Positions 1 to 10,187 of a stretch of 64,000 bases of DNA are shown piece after piece. Under the pieces are notes generated by a model, which did not search any database, was not told the origin of the DNA, and worked only from the letters and a program-made list of their open reading frames with translations. This DNA comes from Triglochin maritima (taxonomy: Eukaryota; Streptophyta; Magnoliopsida; Alismatales; Juncaginaceae), in the NCBI GenBank assembly GCA_963682175.1, contig OY821777.1, positions 21,224,001 through 21,288,000 on the forward strand. Reading direction: 5' to 3'. The position numbers were made by a program, and so were the translations under genes. The stretch's first letter is position 1. Each line of letters begins with the position of its first letter.

Positions 1-270
1 AATATACCGGGAAGTGTGGACTTCTAATAGCAATTAAGCCTTGAGGAAAATAAAAGTAAAATAAAAATAAAGTGAGGAAAACACATTTTGCAAAATGATT
101 ACAAAAGCCCAAGCCTTCGAGTCACTGGCCCGTAGGGGTATCTTGAAACCCGGTAACTTGAGTCTGCCAGCTCGGGATTATCGACCAAACTCGCTACACG
201 AATACAAAAAGGGTATAAGTGTTAAAAAGAAAAGCAAATGTGTTGAATCACGGAAAAAAAAAATACTTTA
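1..270. other. Unassigned AT-rich sequence
   Basis: I see no gene or recognisable repeat here. A phrase near 117-200 (cgagtcactgg...cgaccaaactcg) loosely resembles the family 3' noncoding phrase around 6949-6982. This may therefore be diverged retroelement sequence, but the match is too weak to assign. Confidence 0.4.
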
Positions 271-529
271 AGATACTCAAGGCCCAAAGCTAAAAGAATG
301 ATTCATGCCATGGTTGATCCGAATGATACTTCACCACCAGAGGAGGCGTGCAAAATAATTCAAGTGATAAACATGTGTAGAAGGGTTAGTGGTGTGAATG
401 TTGGAGGAACAAAGACCAAGTCATATTTTTAATGAGTTAGATTCATATAATGAGCATGCAAAAATTCTTAGTGAGATGTATAAGGTTGAGGTAGGGATAT
501 TGAGAACTATTAATGAAACGTTGATTTAG
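271..529 (+). pseudogene. Unrecognised protein-coding fragment with one frameshift
   Basis: From 271 the frame reads about 53 sense codons (start RYSRPKAKRMIHAMVDPNDT) to a stop at 430-432. With a one-base shift at the T run 425-430 it continues for about 32 more codons (NELDSYNEHAKILSEMYKVE...) to a TAG at 527-529. Residue composition and long open runs in an AT-rich context look like real coding sequence rather than a chance frame. I do not recognise the family. It directly abuts the retroelement 3' noncoding module at 530, so it could be a host gene piece captured by the element, or part of a nested element. The function is unknown. Confidence 0.35.
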
Positions 530-724
530 GATTTTGTGGGTATATCCGCTGAAAACCCTCAGGAGACAACACTCCTCCTCCTTGGCAACAAGGAGGTTTA
601 AAGGCTTGTTGCACATGCTAAGTGCAACCGTGATTCCTACGAAAGTGAGTTAGGATTTCCCTGTTTTTATTTTTCGTATCTTCTGTTTTGCTAGGGACTA
701 GCAAAATCTAGGTGTGGGGGTATT
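530..724 (+). mobile_element. 3' end of retroelement internal region, ending in a polypurine tract
   Basis: This block (tgtgggtatatccgctgaaaa ... gcaaaatctaggtgtggggg) is repeated with divergence at 7425-7618, 23656-23874 and 47881-48093, and on the reverse strand at 32536-32740 in the intact element. It contains the two conserved stem-loops (577-596, 608-628). The purine-rich GGTGTGGGGGTATT at 711-724 directly precedes the LTR start, the position expected of a plus-strand primer tract. The rest of this element's body lies left of the window. Confidence 0.75.
577..628 (+). promoter_or_regulatory. Twin conserved stem-loops (SL1 with GNRA loop, SL2 with 7-nt loop)
   Basis: SL1 is CCTCCTTG-GCAA-CAAGGAGG at 577-596, an 8-bp perfect stem capped by a GNRA-type tetraloop. 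SL2 is GTTGCAC-atgctaa-GTGCAAC at 608-628, a 7-bp perfect stem. Diverged family members keep both: 7472-7491/7503-7523, 23708-23723/23737-23757, 47927-47942/47956-47976, and reverse strand 32669-32688/32637-32657. SL1 loops are GCAA or GCGA, both GNRA. A role in genomic RNA packaging or 3'-end function is inference. Confidence 0.6.
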
Positions 725-1924
725 TGATGCATTGCATACATTGCATCATATGTCTTTCATTTGTATTACTTTTACATCAATAAATGCTACTAAGGTATGT
801 GTTTAGTCTTATTTACAGAATACAGGGACCTGAATGCAATTTACCCACATCCCGAGCATAAACGCGTACAAAAGACTCGTTTCTATCATAAAGACCAAGT
901 TCAAGTTTATCGGGCTTCAAATGGAAATGTATCCAAGCATAAAAGCATTCAAGACCTAATTACGAAAAGAACAAGGACTTAAGCACAAAAGTAGCAGGGG
1001 ACTTAATTGCAAAAAGTGAAGGACCTAATTGCAAATCACGAGTAGCTTTTATTATTATGGATAAAATATAAAGAAAAATCAATGTGGATCTCCAAATATA
1101 TGAAGAAATTAATTCGGATCTCCAAAGATATGCAAGAATCAATCCAGACGCGCAAATGACATTGAAATCATACCATAAACACACAGGAAAAATCCGGGTC
1201 GATTCTGAGCCAAAAAGGTGGCGATTCCGCCGCACCTCAAGAGCAAATTGCGGCGAATCCGCCGCACCAAATTAGATTCATGCTCTAAACATTTTACCGG
1301 TTGCGTGTTGACGCGTGTACTTTCTTATTTCATGCTTAGGTCCCTTGTATCGGCTATAAATAGCCCCGAGAACGATGTTGTGAGGAGTTCTTCCTTTTGT
1401 TCCATAATTTAGCAATAAAATTCTGTTTCTTTTATTTTATGTTTTTAATTTTCTTTTCTTAGTTTCTCTAGGACCCCTTCTTCCTCCCTCCATCTATGAG
1501 TTTCTAACTCTTTCCAAAGAGTGGGGGTGACGGATTTAGGGTGATGAGAAGAGAAGATGTTATTATTTTAATTTCGTATTAGTATGTTTTGATTACTTGA
1601 GTTTATGTTAAATCATTTATCATGTAATGCTTTATAACTAATATGATTTATTATAAGTTTCAGAATTCTCTAATCTAAACCCGATATCTAAACCTCCACC
1701 CAACGGAATTCACCATCTTTGTTCTTGTTTTAGTTTTATTTGTTCATGTTTCTTGCTTTAGATAATTAAAACCCAAAAATCTCAAAACCAACCTTATTAT
1801 TGTTCTCTCTCTCTCTAATCGAAAATCCAAAAAATAACAATATCTCTCCCTCCTTGTGTTCGACCCGTATTTGCCACGTCTTCATTGACACCGTGCACTT
1901 GCGGTGTAAATTTAATTCTCATCA
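725..1924 (+). mobile_element. LTR (3' LTR) of the tRNA-Asp-primed retrotransposon family, subfamily 1
   Basis: It begins TGATG right after the purine tract and ends CATCA, matching terminal inverted bases, giving a 1,200-bp LTR. TATAAATA is at 1355-1362. The terminal block common to all family LTRs (gacccgtatttgccac ... gtgcacttgcgg) is at about 1862-1912. A variant paired dyad lies at 1219-1268, about 90 bp upstream of the TATA box. No primer-binding site follows at 1925, so this is the downstream LTR of an element whose body is outside the window. The target duplication cannot be tested. Confidence 0.8.
1219..1268 (+). promoter_or_regulatory. Variant paired dyad in U3 (GCGGCG-AATC-CGCCGC type)
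   Basis: There are two GC-rich dyads. The first is centred at about 1225.5 (ggtggcg-attc-cgccgcacc, imperfect); the second at 1257.5 (TGCGGCG-aatc-CGCCGCA, perfect 7-bp arms). Centre spacing is 32 bp. The position matches the 21-bp-spaced dyads of the other subfamilies, but the arms differ in sequence. Confidence 0.5.
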
Positions 1925-2190
1925 GGTGTCAATTGATATCGGGCAGATCATGCAAGCATATACTCACACACTTCCATAATCCTAGCGGGACCAAGACACT
2001 GATGAGGACATTCATGCTCATTCTTCCGATGGATATGTGGACTCTGAGACACTTTTTGGCTATGAATTTGACACATTGTCACTATCTGAGCAAAATGCAG
2101 TGCTTTCACAATAAAACCGTAAGATCCACAAGTTGCTCAAGAATCTGGAGCCAGGGGGTTCTTCTTCGCAAGAGTCATCCTCCTCTCGCT
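1925..2190 (+). pseudogene. Decayed coding-like fragment after the LTR, family uncertain
   Basis: From 1926 one frame (starting VSIDIGQIMQAYTHT) reads with acidic and polar residues typical of a disordered gag tail (for example DEDIHAHSSDGYVDSETLFG) but is broken by several stops. From about 2230 the sequence becomes the 3' noncoding module of the same retroelement family. It is probably the C-terminal end of a retroelement ORF from another copy. I could not align it to the 503-codon ORF by eye. Confidence 0.3.
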
Positions 2191-2485
2191 GTTGGTGGAG
2201 GTGACACGTGTTGGTTAGGCCTTGCATTTTATTCTTAGCATACATTTTGGACAATGGATGGCCTAAGTGTGGATTTTTTATCTTGTGTATATAGTCGAGT
2301 CATTTCATTTATTTTATTTTTTTTGCATTGTTAGGGTCATGATAGTGTGTTGCAACTGTGCTTTAAGTAATCCATTTGTTTCAAAATCTTTATGTGTTTG
2401 CGAAAGAAAATGTTTTGTGGGTTTTACGTGTGAATAGCATATGCAAAACTATTGAGAGGTAAAGTAAAAAGGAAGCAGTAGTGCA
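2191..2485 (+). mobile_element. Fragment of the retroelement 3' noncoding module
   Basis: It shares ordered phrases with 22560-22870: tagtcgagtcatt, gttagggtcatgatagtgtg, gtgtttgcgaaagaaaatg, gcaaaac...ttgagagg. Similarity stops at aaaaggaagca (about 2479), where CACTA-like sequence begins. The matching downstream phrase is present in the separate copy at 6556-6600. Confidence 0.65.
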
Positions 2486-2514
2486 GAATAGTAAATAGTC
2501 GTCACCAAATACAC

Positions 2515-2745
2515 GTCGATCGCCCATATATGCGATGTCTATATGTATAGACGCCGGCTATTAATAAAGGCGATGTCTATATGGTCCTCTAGACATCGGT
2601 TGTTTGAATAACATTTTACCTGACATCTACTAGGCGATAGATGTCAGGGTATAGACGTCGGTCATAGTTTACAACCGACATCTATTCACATCGTCAAGGT
2701 ATAGACGTCGGCTATAATCTATGACTGACGTCTATAGGGCATATA
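2515..2745. repeat. CACTA subterminal repeats (TATAGACGTCGG-type) in both orientations
   Basis: Variants of tatagacgtcgg occur at about 2545, 2590, 2651 and 2700. The inverse form (gatgtctat, gacatctat, gacgtctatag) occurs at about 2535, 2572, 2625, 2679 and 2727. Clustered direct and inverted 10-13-bp motifs are the known binding platform for the accessory transposase of CACTA elements. That function is assumed here from the family. Confidence 0.6.
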
Positions 2746-2754
2746 TGAAAGAGA

Positions 2755-3422
2755 AACTATTTCATTTTATCATTTATTTGACAAAATCTCCACCCCGAAA
2801 AACCCCTAGCCCCTTGCGACCAATCTCCGACCAAATCGCAGCGACCTCCTCCGCCACCGCATCGACCTCGCCTGCCACCACAGCCGCCCCTCGATAGCCA
2901 CAACCTCTGTCACCACAACTACGCCTTCGATAGCCATGACCTCTGTGACGTCGACAGTCGTGACCTCCGTGACCTTCTACACCACCCAGCTATGTCGGGG
3001 TACATTTCAGTACACATTTTGTTTCGGTTTAATTCCAACAGTTTGTTTTTAGGTTTGTACCCTACCTCATTTGTACCAATAATGCATTCTTTTGTTGTTA
3101 TGAAAAACAATAATGAATTATTATAGGTTTTGAAACGTGTGTTAGGTTTTGAAGCATTTTAGTTAGATTCGCTAGATTTTAGTTGAATTTTACAAATGAC
3201 ACAAATTATAGTTGAATTTCAGTAGATATTAAATTGCTAGAATTTTAGTTGGATTGATATCTACTAGAATTTTAGTTGGATTTTCTAGTTGGATTGATAT
3301 CATCTTAATTGTTTTGATTTAGTAAGTGTGCGCAAGCAGAGAAGTTGCTACCGTCGAGAAAATTCAAAACTCAACATATCAATGTAGGTTGTAATTAGAA
3401 GTTATATATGATTTTGGGATTG
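2755..3422. other. Noncoding spacer inside the CACTA relic
   Basis: 2790-2900 is a C-rich tract (accccgaaaaacccctagcc..., then repeated ccaccgc/gccaccac runs) resembling a plant 5' leader. 2900-2985 repeats gataGCCAcgacctctgt-like words. From 3120 the sequence is AT-rich with short repeated phrases (tagaattttagttggattgatat at 3238-3300). No coding frame is supported. Confidence 0.4.
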
Positions 3423-4275
3423 AATTGTTGTATTTTTTATATTTGTAATGTCTATGTGATATATTGGGAATAAGTATACATGATATGAAAATTTGATGTT
3501 TGTAATGTGAATGTGATGTAGTGGAGAATATTATACACTTTTTTTGTTAATCCTAGGATTTGAAGATTTTTACATAGCAAATTTTTAGGGGAGGTTCTGC
3601 CAAAATTTCAGTAAAATTATAATCCTAATTGTTATTAATAATATGATATTTTATGTTTAACATGTTTTTCCATCTTAAAATTATAATCCAAGTAATTCTT
3701 TTTAATACTTGCTTTTAATATTATTTACATATTGTCTGTAAATATGTTGGTAGTATGATAATAACTCATCGACCCCCTTAAGCAACTTGGCCTTTAATAA
3801 CCTATAACAAAAGATTAGACAATATTTGCTAAGTCATTCATCATATAGGACTTTCCATTCATCGTATTGAATTGTTGTTGTATTTTTTATATTTGTAATG
3901 TCTATGTGATATAGTGGAAATAAGTATACATGATATGAATATTTGATGTTTGTAATGTGAATGTGATGTAGTGGAGAATATTATACATTTTTTTGTTAAT
4001 CCTAGGATTTGAAGATTTTATAGGACTTTATACATTTTTTTGTTAATCCTAATTGTTATTAATAACATGATATTTTATGTTTAACATGTTTTTCCGTCTT
4101 AAAATTATAATCCAAGTAATTCTTTTTAATACTTGCTTTTAATATTATTTACACATTGTCTGTAAATATGCGGGTAGTATGATAATAACTCATCGACCCC
4201 CTTAAGCAACTTGACCTTTAATAACCTATAACAAAAGATTAGACAATATTTGCTTAGCCATTCATCATATAGGAC
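3423..4275 (+). repeat. Imperfect tandem duplication, about 0.43-kb unit
   Basis: Copy 1 (about 3423-3852) and copy 2 (about 3866-4275) share long ordered blocks: tgtatttttt...gtaatgtctatgtgatat, gtggagaatattataca, and the block from taatcctaattgttattaata to catcatataggacttt. The offset falls from 450 to 424 between the first and second blocks, so copy 2 lost about 26 bp. The shared tail (caacttgg...cctttaa...aaaagattagacaat) resembles the retroelement leader around 17472-17525 and 19998-20045. Confidence 0.75.
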
Positions 4276-4488
4276 TTTAGGCTTGCTTTTGCCTTGATTG
4301 TTTAGTTAGGTTTCTCACCTTCCTCATTCTCAAGCTAGATTAAGGACTTCATCTCCTCTCTCCTGAGGCATTCTTTTCTCATCTTCATGTCTCCGGATCT
4401 TCTCATCTACGAACACCTTCTTTTAAATTGAAAGGTTTCGACACAAGTTAAAGCGGTGGATATGACACGGCAAAATTGAATCATTTAG

Positions 4489-4876
4489 TAGTCCCAAGAA
4501 TGATGGGGACAATGTAAGTGTGGGACATCAGTTAGAGGACATGGTTCAGGATATAGCTAAATTCTTTACGTCCAATCCCGATTTACTTAGTAGTTTGTTG
4601 AGTGACAATGAGAAGCCGTTGTATAAGGGTTGCACCAAATTTACTAGATTGTCAGTGGTGTTTAAATTCTATAATTTAAACGCAGGAAATTGTTAGACGG
4701 ATGTTAGTTTCACATCACTGTTGAAGCTACTGGAAGAGATGCTTCTAGATGATAATTAACTGCCATATAGAATTTATGATGCTAAGAAAGTGTTGTGTCC
4801 TATGGGAATGGAATATAAGAATATACATGCATGTCCAAATGATTGTATATTGTATAGGGGTAAGTCTGAAAACTAA
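4489..4876 (+). pseudogene. TNP2-type CACTA transposase, N-terminal fragment
   Basis: The frame read from about 4498 gives NDGDNVSVGHQLEDMVQD, then EKPLYKGCTKFTRLSVVFKF, YNLNAG, LLKLLEEMLLDDN and CPMGMEYKNIHACPNDCILY. This is the conserved region that precedes the catalytic part of plant TNP2 transposases (Transposase_21 family). Two in-frame stops interrupt it, after AGNC and after LDDN. The sequence ends at RGKSEN-stop, well before the DDE core. It is non-functional. The remaining transposase is not found downstream, where a reverse-oriented LTR follows. Confidence 0.8.
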
Positions 4877-4879
4877 CTA

Positions 4880-6102
4880 GGATAGGTTAGCATGACATTA
4901 CGATCAATTTTATGGATTCTCAAGTATGCAATAATAACCTAATGTGGCCATTAAAGCATCAATCAATCCTAAGCATAACCTTAGTTCATTCGGGCAACAT
5001 AAACCAAATCAACCAACCATTCATTTCAAGTCAATTCTGTCATCAAATAAAACTCATCACAAAAAACATGTCAAAACTAGATCTAGCATTAAACAAGTAC
5101 CTAGTGTGGCCATTATTTCATCTATAACAAGATTAACATGCTACAAGTATTAGATCTAACATTAAGCACATGGAAATGCCACAAACGTAGGAACCCATCA
5201 TACATTTGACCATCAACTACATTGCATTCACCCCAAATGGGGTGGATCTATTAAGTAATCATAATAACAAGAATGGAAAGCAAGAGATTGAGACTAAACA
5301 TGGCATAAAACTCTTACTAGAAAACTAACCAACAAAATCACAAACAAATTGGATAGAAAGAAAGTTAATGACAAAAGGATTCAAAATACACCTTTAGATT
5401 ATAAGAGATGTAACATTACAAGCTTCCAAGCCCACCTTCTCTACTGCCAAAAATGAATAAACCTAAGCTATTCTAATGGTGGTGGCTGAGAAGAAGAGAA
5501 AAGGAAGAAGAAACCATTCTATTTATAGAAGAAAGTATGGTTGATGATTCTGGGAGCAATCTGACGGTTGAAATTAATTTCTGTAAGTTCTGGTGCGCCC
5601 AATTCAGCAAATCTGAGCCACGTTTGTAATTGGAGGGGATTCAGACCAAAATAATTCGCCTATGGCAGATCAAAATCCACCACTAGTAGATGTTTTGGCT
5701 CTGATCCGCCCCAATTTCTCCCAGAGGCTTAAGTTATGTATTTTGCACGTGGGGTGCACTCCTGCTCTGCTCGTTTGAGCATGTTTGGTCTTAATTGCCC
5801 AAATACTCTTCAAGATCATGTAATTGAGGGATTTTTGCTCCCCAAATGTTTTCCATTTATTCAGGTCCGTCTAGATTTCATTTGGGTCCGTCCTGATTTG
5901 CAGATGGGTCCTTGTGCATGACAAACAAGTCCATTTTGCTTCATTTGAGTTTTTTCTTCTTACATTTCAGTCATTTTCTCTTTGTTTCTTTTCTTTATTA
6001 CCTAATACCTGAAATACCACAAAGAAACACTTGAGTAACACAAAATTAGGGTAAAATAAAGGATATATAGCATGAATGTAATGTATGATATGCTACTAAT
6101 CA
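4880..6102 (-). mobile_element. Reverse-oriented LTR of the retroelement family (solo or truncated)
   Basis: Read on the minus strand, it begins TGATTAGTAGCATATCAT at 6102, the same start as the forward LTR at 7619. It carries the family phrases (ggacc..., the gggtcc-rich tract 5860-5910), TATAAATA at 5519-5526 and the ccatttggggtg block at 5232-5245. The distal U5 block (ccgcaagtgcac on this strand) is missing, so the left end at about 4880 is truncated. No purine tract flanks 6102, so it is not a 3' LTR with its body attached. Confidence 0.65.
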
Positions 6103-6372
6103 CACGTCGACCAATTTTCCTTCATTTATCTTTTGCTTCCACATTTTATCATGTATTTCTTTGAGTTAGACCTTTTATGTATTGAATTCTGAGTTATTTC
6201 CATATATGGATAATTCCCTTTTCCGGCTTTGTCTCGTGTTGTATATCCGTGTATGTTTTTATTCCCGTATGTATTCACTTTATTGTAATTCCTTCGGTCG
6301 TCAAGGAGACTCTGATCGCGACATTCACTTGGACTCCCCAGCATGTGTACCTACAAAGACGGGGGCGTTACA
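6103..6372 (-). mobile_element. Fragment of a second LTR retrotransposon (TGTAACGCCCC-type LTR start)
   Basis: On the minus strand the piece starts TGTAACGCCCCCGTCTTTG at 6372. That terminus is typical of several plant Gypsy chromovirus LTRs. It is bounded by the reverse LTR at 6102 and by the 3' noncoding module at 6373. Only the LTR start is present, so lineage assignment is a guess. Confidence 0.45.
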
Positions 6373-7618
6373 GTTAGGGTCATGATAGTGTGCTGCAATT
6401 TATATTGATATATCTTGCTATACCATGATCCTTGGGTGACTTCCCTTCTTTTGCTTGCCTAGTGCTTTAAATTTTCAGGTTCTTCCAAAATCGTCATGTG
6501 TTTGCGAAAGAAAATGTTTTGTCAGTTTTGCGTATGCTTAGCATTTGCAAAACCATTGAGAGACAAAGTAAAAAGGAAGCTCCCAGAATTAACTTGAACA
6601 TGATGCATTAGGATATCTATTACACCGATTTTAGGGCAATCTCTTGTTGTAAGGATGCACCCCTGTTTTCTCTCGAGGGGTGAGTAATCACAGTGTTTCA
6701 GTAATCAAACAAATAAAGAAGTCCACCCTGAACCTAGTGAATCTCCTTCTTTTGAAGGAATTTGTGCATGTTAGTGTAAGGAAGTTTGTTAAATTAGGGA
6801 CCTTCAAACTCCTGTTGTGAAACATTAACTGTAGGGTTTTTTGGTTCTATGTAGATAAAAAGTAATTTAGTGAGGTGTTCTCTCTTCTCGCATAACTCCT
6901 ATCACCCGAGAAATTAGGTCTGAGGGGGACTTAATACATGGTGCTTTCGAGTCATTTGACTTGGGATGCACCGACCGAACTCCCATTAGACGGGTGGTAG
7001 GGATTGCTCTAGGTGGGGATTTGGTAAAAGGTGTACATGATAGTGTAAGTCCTCATAGAAAATGATGCACAAAACTGGACCCTGGGAGACATAAACACCA
7101 ACCAATTTTAATTCCTTGTTCTCCAAAAAGAAAAAAATGTGAAAAAGACGAAAAGAAAAAAATACAAAAAAGAATCTTAATGGGCTTACACAATGTATCA
7201 TTCCAAGATATCAAGGTTCTCATATCTTTCACTTAAGTCTTTAATTAACTTGCACGAATGGTTCCCTAGGCTAGGTTTGTGGACAAGATACATATATAGA
7301 GTCCTAGGCTAAGTGTGTGGACAAGATACATATATAGAGTCGGCCCGTAGTATTACTGTGTCCAATGATCGACAAAAGTAGGTCCATGGAGTCGTGCTGC
7401 TAGGTTGAATACTTCATCAATGTTCGGATTTTTTTGTTTATCGCTGATAACCCTTAGGAGACATCACTCCTCCTCCTTGGCGACAAGGGGGTTTAACGGC
7501 TTGTTGTACATTCTAAATGCAACCGTGACTCCTACGAAAGTGAGTTAGGATTCCTGTTTCCAATGTTTTCATTTCTTTGTTTTGGTCGGGACTAGCAAAA
7601 GATAAGTTTGTGGGTATT
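6373..7618 (+). mobile_element. Retroelement 3' noncoding module
   Basis: This is colinear with 22660-23874 of unit 1 and, on the reverse strand, 32536-33735 of the intact element. Shared landmarks are ttagggtcatgatagtgtgctgc, gtgtttgcgaaagaaaatg, the ggtgcatccc/aactccc...gggtggtaggg segment, the adenine-rich tract 7123-7175, SL1 (7472-7491) and SL2 (7503-7523). The primer tract (7604-7618, gataagtttgtgggtatt) has lost several G residues. There is no coding sequence. Confidence 0.75.
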
Positions 7619-9250
7619 TGATTAGTAGCATATCATATGACTCATTCATGCTATATATCCTTTATTTCAACCTATATTTGTGCTACTCGGGTATTTGTTT
7701 CAAACATTACAGAGTTTAGGTAATAAAGAAGATAAAGGAAGGGAAAAGGACCTAAATGCAAGAATAAAGGACTGATTTGAAAGCCTTTTGGACATGTTTA
7801 TAATGTTGAAGGACTGGACTGAAAATCAGGAGGACCCAAGTGAAAACCCGGAGGGACCTTAGTGTAAAGAAAATATGGTTGGTATGAAAGACCATAATGT
7901 CATGAATGAACCTAATGAGTAATTCAACAATTAAAATCAATAGAGTTTGAACCAACAGCTCCGAGTGCACCCTACGTGCTAAAATGATACATTTTAAGCT
8001 ATAGGGAAATTAGAGGTCGATCCGACCCAAATGATACGCCACTAGCGGATTCGATTGGTTGGTTCAACCCTAAATTTCTCTGGTGGGTCACTTTGTCAGG
8101 TCAGAGAAATACACGATATCCAAATCTAATTTATAACTTTCCGATCACACCCAGATTCATCCAGACCCTCTAATCTTCTATAAATACAATTGTAATCCTT
8201 CCCTTCTTCTTCTTATTCTTCCTTCCTCTCCTTATTAGGTTAGCTTTATTTCTTGTTCAGTAGAGTACGTTTTGCTTCATGTTTAGTAGAGTAGTGGAGG
8301 AGAGGAGAAGCACCATTTTGTAATATTTCTTTCTTAATCAAGTTTTAGTTTCATGTTCTTTATGTTCTTATCTTTCATTTGATGCAATTTTTGTCCCATT
8401 GTTTGGTTAGATTTAGTTTTTTTACTTGTTCATGTGTTATTTTTCTTTTGTTATTTTCTTTGTTATGGATATGAGTAGCGAGTAGTCCATCCCAATTGGG
8501 GGGTGGAGGATGATGTGAAGTGTGGATGTTGTTATATTAGCGTGTGTTTAATTTTATCTTGGAGCTTCACATGACTTTCATAGCCATTTTGTTGGGTTTC
8601 TCACTCTTTCCTTTAATGTGTTAATGGTCTTAATGGATGTTTAGCACATTCTTTGGTTAGTGGGTCCACTTTATAGGGAATAATGATGTGAGGATAAGAT
8701 TGAAGTGGATAATGAGATAAGGATGACATGTGGGAGCATGTGCCCTTGTATATTTTAATGATGGTGTTAAATATTTATTCATGTGGAGACATAGGATGGG
8801 TTGGGGTCATTTTAGATTTTTATGTTCTTCATGTCATTGAAGAGATAAGATTGACATGTAAACTTGTTGTTATTTGTAGCCTTATCTTAAATAGTGTTTT
8901 GTATGTTTTAATGATGGTGATAAATCTTAATCCAAGTGGAAACACACTTAGGATAATGACCAATATAAATGCCCATATTAATTCATGTCATGAGAGCAGA
9001 ATTGTACACACACGCGTCACACGTCTTCATTGTCGCACGCATTCTCCACGTCCTATGGGATTAGTCGCATTTATCTTACAAATATTTTCTAATTAGTGTA
9101 ATTTAGTGTAGATACACTTCATTCCTCATTTTCTTCTGCCACTTGAGTATGGTCGACGAGGACTCGCACTCGCTCCTCGTGGGCAGGACCCGTACTTGCC
9201 ACCACTTGAACTTGGTCGTGCACTTGCGGTTTTGAACTATAAATTCCACA
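7619..9250 (+). mobile_element. Forward LTR of the retroelement family, subfamily 2 (about 1.6 kb)
   Basis: It starts TGATTAGTAGC after the decayed purine tract. TATAAATA is at 8179-8186 (ctataaatac). The stretch at 8484-8510 is the caatt-ggggggtgga block shared with the reverse LTR (5219-5250). The terminal U5 block (gacccgtacttgccac ... gtgcacttgcgg) ends near 9230. The exact right end is uncertain: 9240-9250 (aaattccaca) is a candidate, followed by a weak primer-site-like stretch at 9253-9272. A small internal duplication (ttttaatgatggtg at about 8752 and 8909) lengthens this copy. Confidence 0.65.
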
Positions 9251-9370
9251 ACAGTTTTTTTCCGCCTGACAATTGTAGTTAATTACATAAGTAGTAATGG
9301 TTGATTTTTTGATTTTCACATGTAAACAACAAGAGTTGCTTCCAAAAATGAATTGTAGTTGCTAACGTGT
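9251..9370. other. Spacer before the tandem array
   Basis: A short AT-rich spacer. The phrase gcttccaaaaat at 9336-9347 recurs just inside the array at about 9392-9403. No gene is seen. Confidence 0.4.
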
Positions 9371-9588
9371 ACTGAGTAACTATTCATTGTAGCTTCCAAA
9401 AATATCCAATAAGGTCACAAATTTAAAAACATGGATAATTATTATCCAATCTGCACTGGAGCGATGTGACGTAACTTTGCGTAATATTCAAAGTCAAAGC
9501 GCTGAAAATTTATCCTCTTGACTTGGCAAATACTTGCAACTATTATTCATTATTTGCACTAGGATCCACTCAACCACCAACTTGAGAG

Positions 9589-9867
9589 GTTGGAGATGTC
9601 AGTAGGTGCTTCAAGATCCGCTGACTACAAACCCAGGAGGCAGGAGCTCTCGCTGACTCCTTCTCTATGATGACCTCCAGTTGGGAAACTAGAGCTCTCA
9701 AGGATTACCTCTTCAAGATGGCCACAAACGTGGGTGTGCAGTGGGAGAGAGTAGGGTCTTCTTGCAAGTTGGTGGAGGTCATTTCAAGAAGTGGGCTTTC
9801 AGATGGAGAAATGACATATTACACCAAGGGTTTAGATGCAATTCTCATTACTCATATCCCTTTATAG
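9589..9867 (+). other. Possible captured exon-like fragment
   Basis: The 66-codon frame at 9667-9867 is conserved in all three units (26457-26657, 50682-50882) with one residue change (A to V at codon 10 in unit 2). That only reflects recent duplication and is not evidence of selection. Its GC content and codon-like texture contrast with the AT-rich surroundings. I cannot assign a family, and no intron signals were confirmed. Confidence 0.25.
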
Positions 9868-10187
9868 ATGTAATTCTCATAACTCACATCCCTTCATTGA
9901 CCCTATAATGAAAAGTCGTGTCTTTTTATCGCGACTCCTAATAAGTGCCTTAAACTGTGTCTTAAAATAGGTCATTCCACGTTGGACATGCCAACAACAT
10001 CCGAAGTGCAATATAGTTTTTATGAGATTGAAGAGTGTAGTCTGATTTGGTGTCCTTTTGTTATGGCTATGTTTTGTTCCTTAATAATGACACAGAACAC
10101 GTCAGATGTTATGGTAATCTTCGACGTGAGATGTCATTTCTAGGGTATAAGATCTATGAATTGAACACACTACAACCTAGGATTTTA

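Larger units (their letters stand above)
2486..4876 (+). mobile_element. Decayed CACTA (En/Spm-type) transposon
   Basis: Two signals support a CACTA relic. Short subterminal motifs (tatagacgtcgg and its inverse) crowd 2515-2745, as in plant CACTA ends, and a TNP2 transposase fragment lies at 4489-4876. No clean CACTA terminus was found at either side, so boundaries are approximate. Between them, 2755-3420 has a C-rich leader-like tract and 3423-4275 is an internal tandem duplication that may belong to another element. Confidence 0.6.

Noticed and set aside
9253..9272. acagtttttttccgcctgac as a primer-binding site after the LTR at 7619
   Set aside because: Only the T run and a few bases match the tRNA-Asp site; too weak to claim a 5' LTR.
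10168..10177. cactacaacc as a CACTA terminus
   Set aside because: No subterminal repeats or transposase sequence nearby and no partner end.
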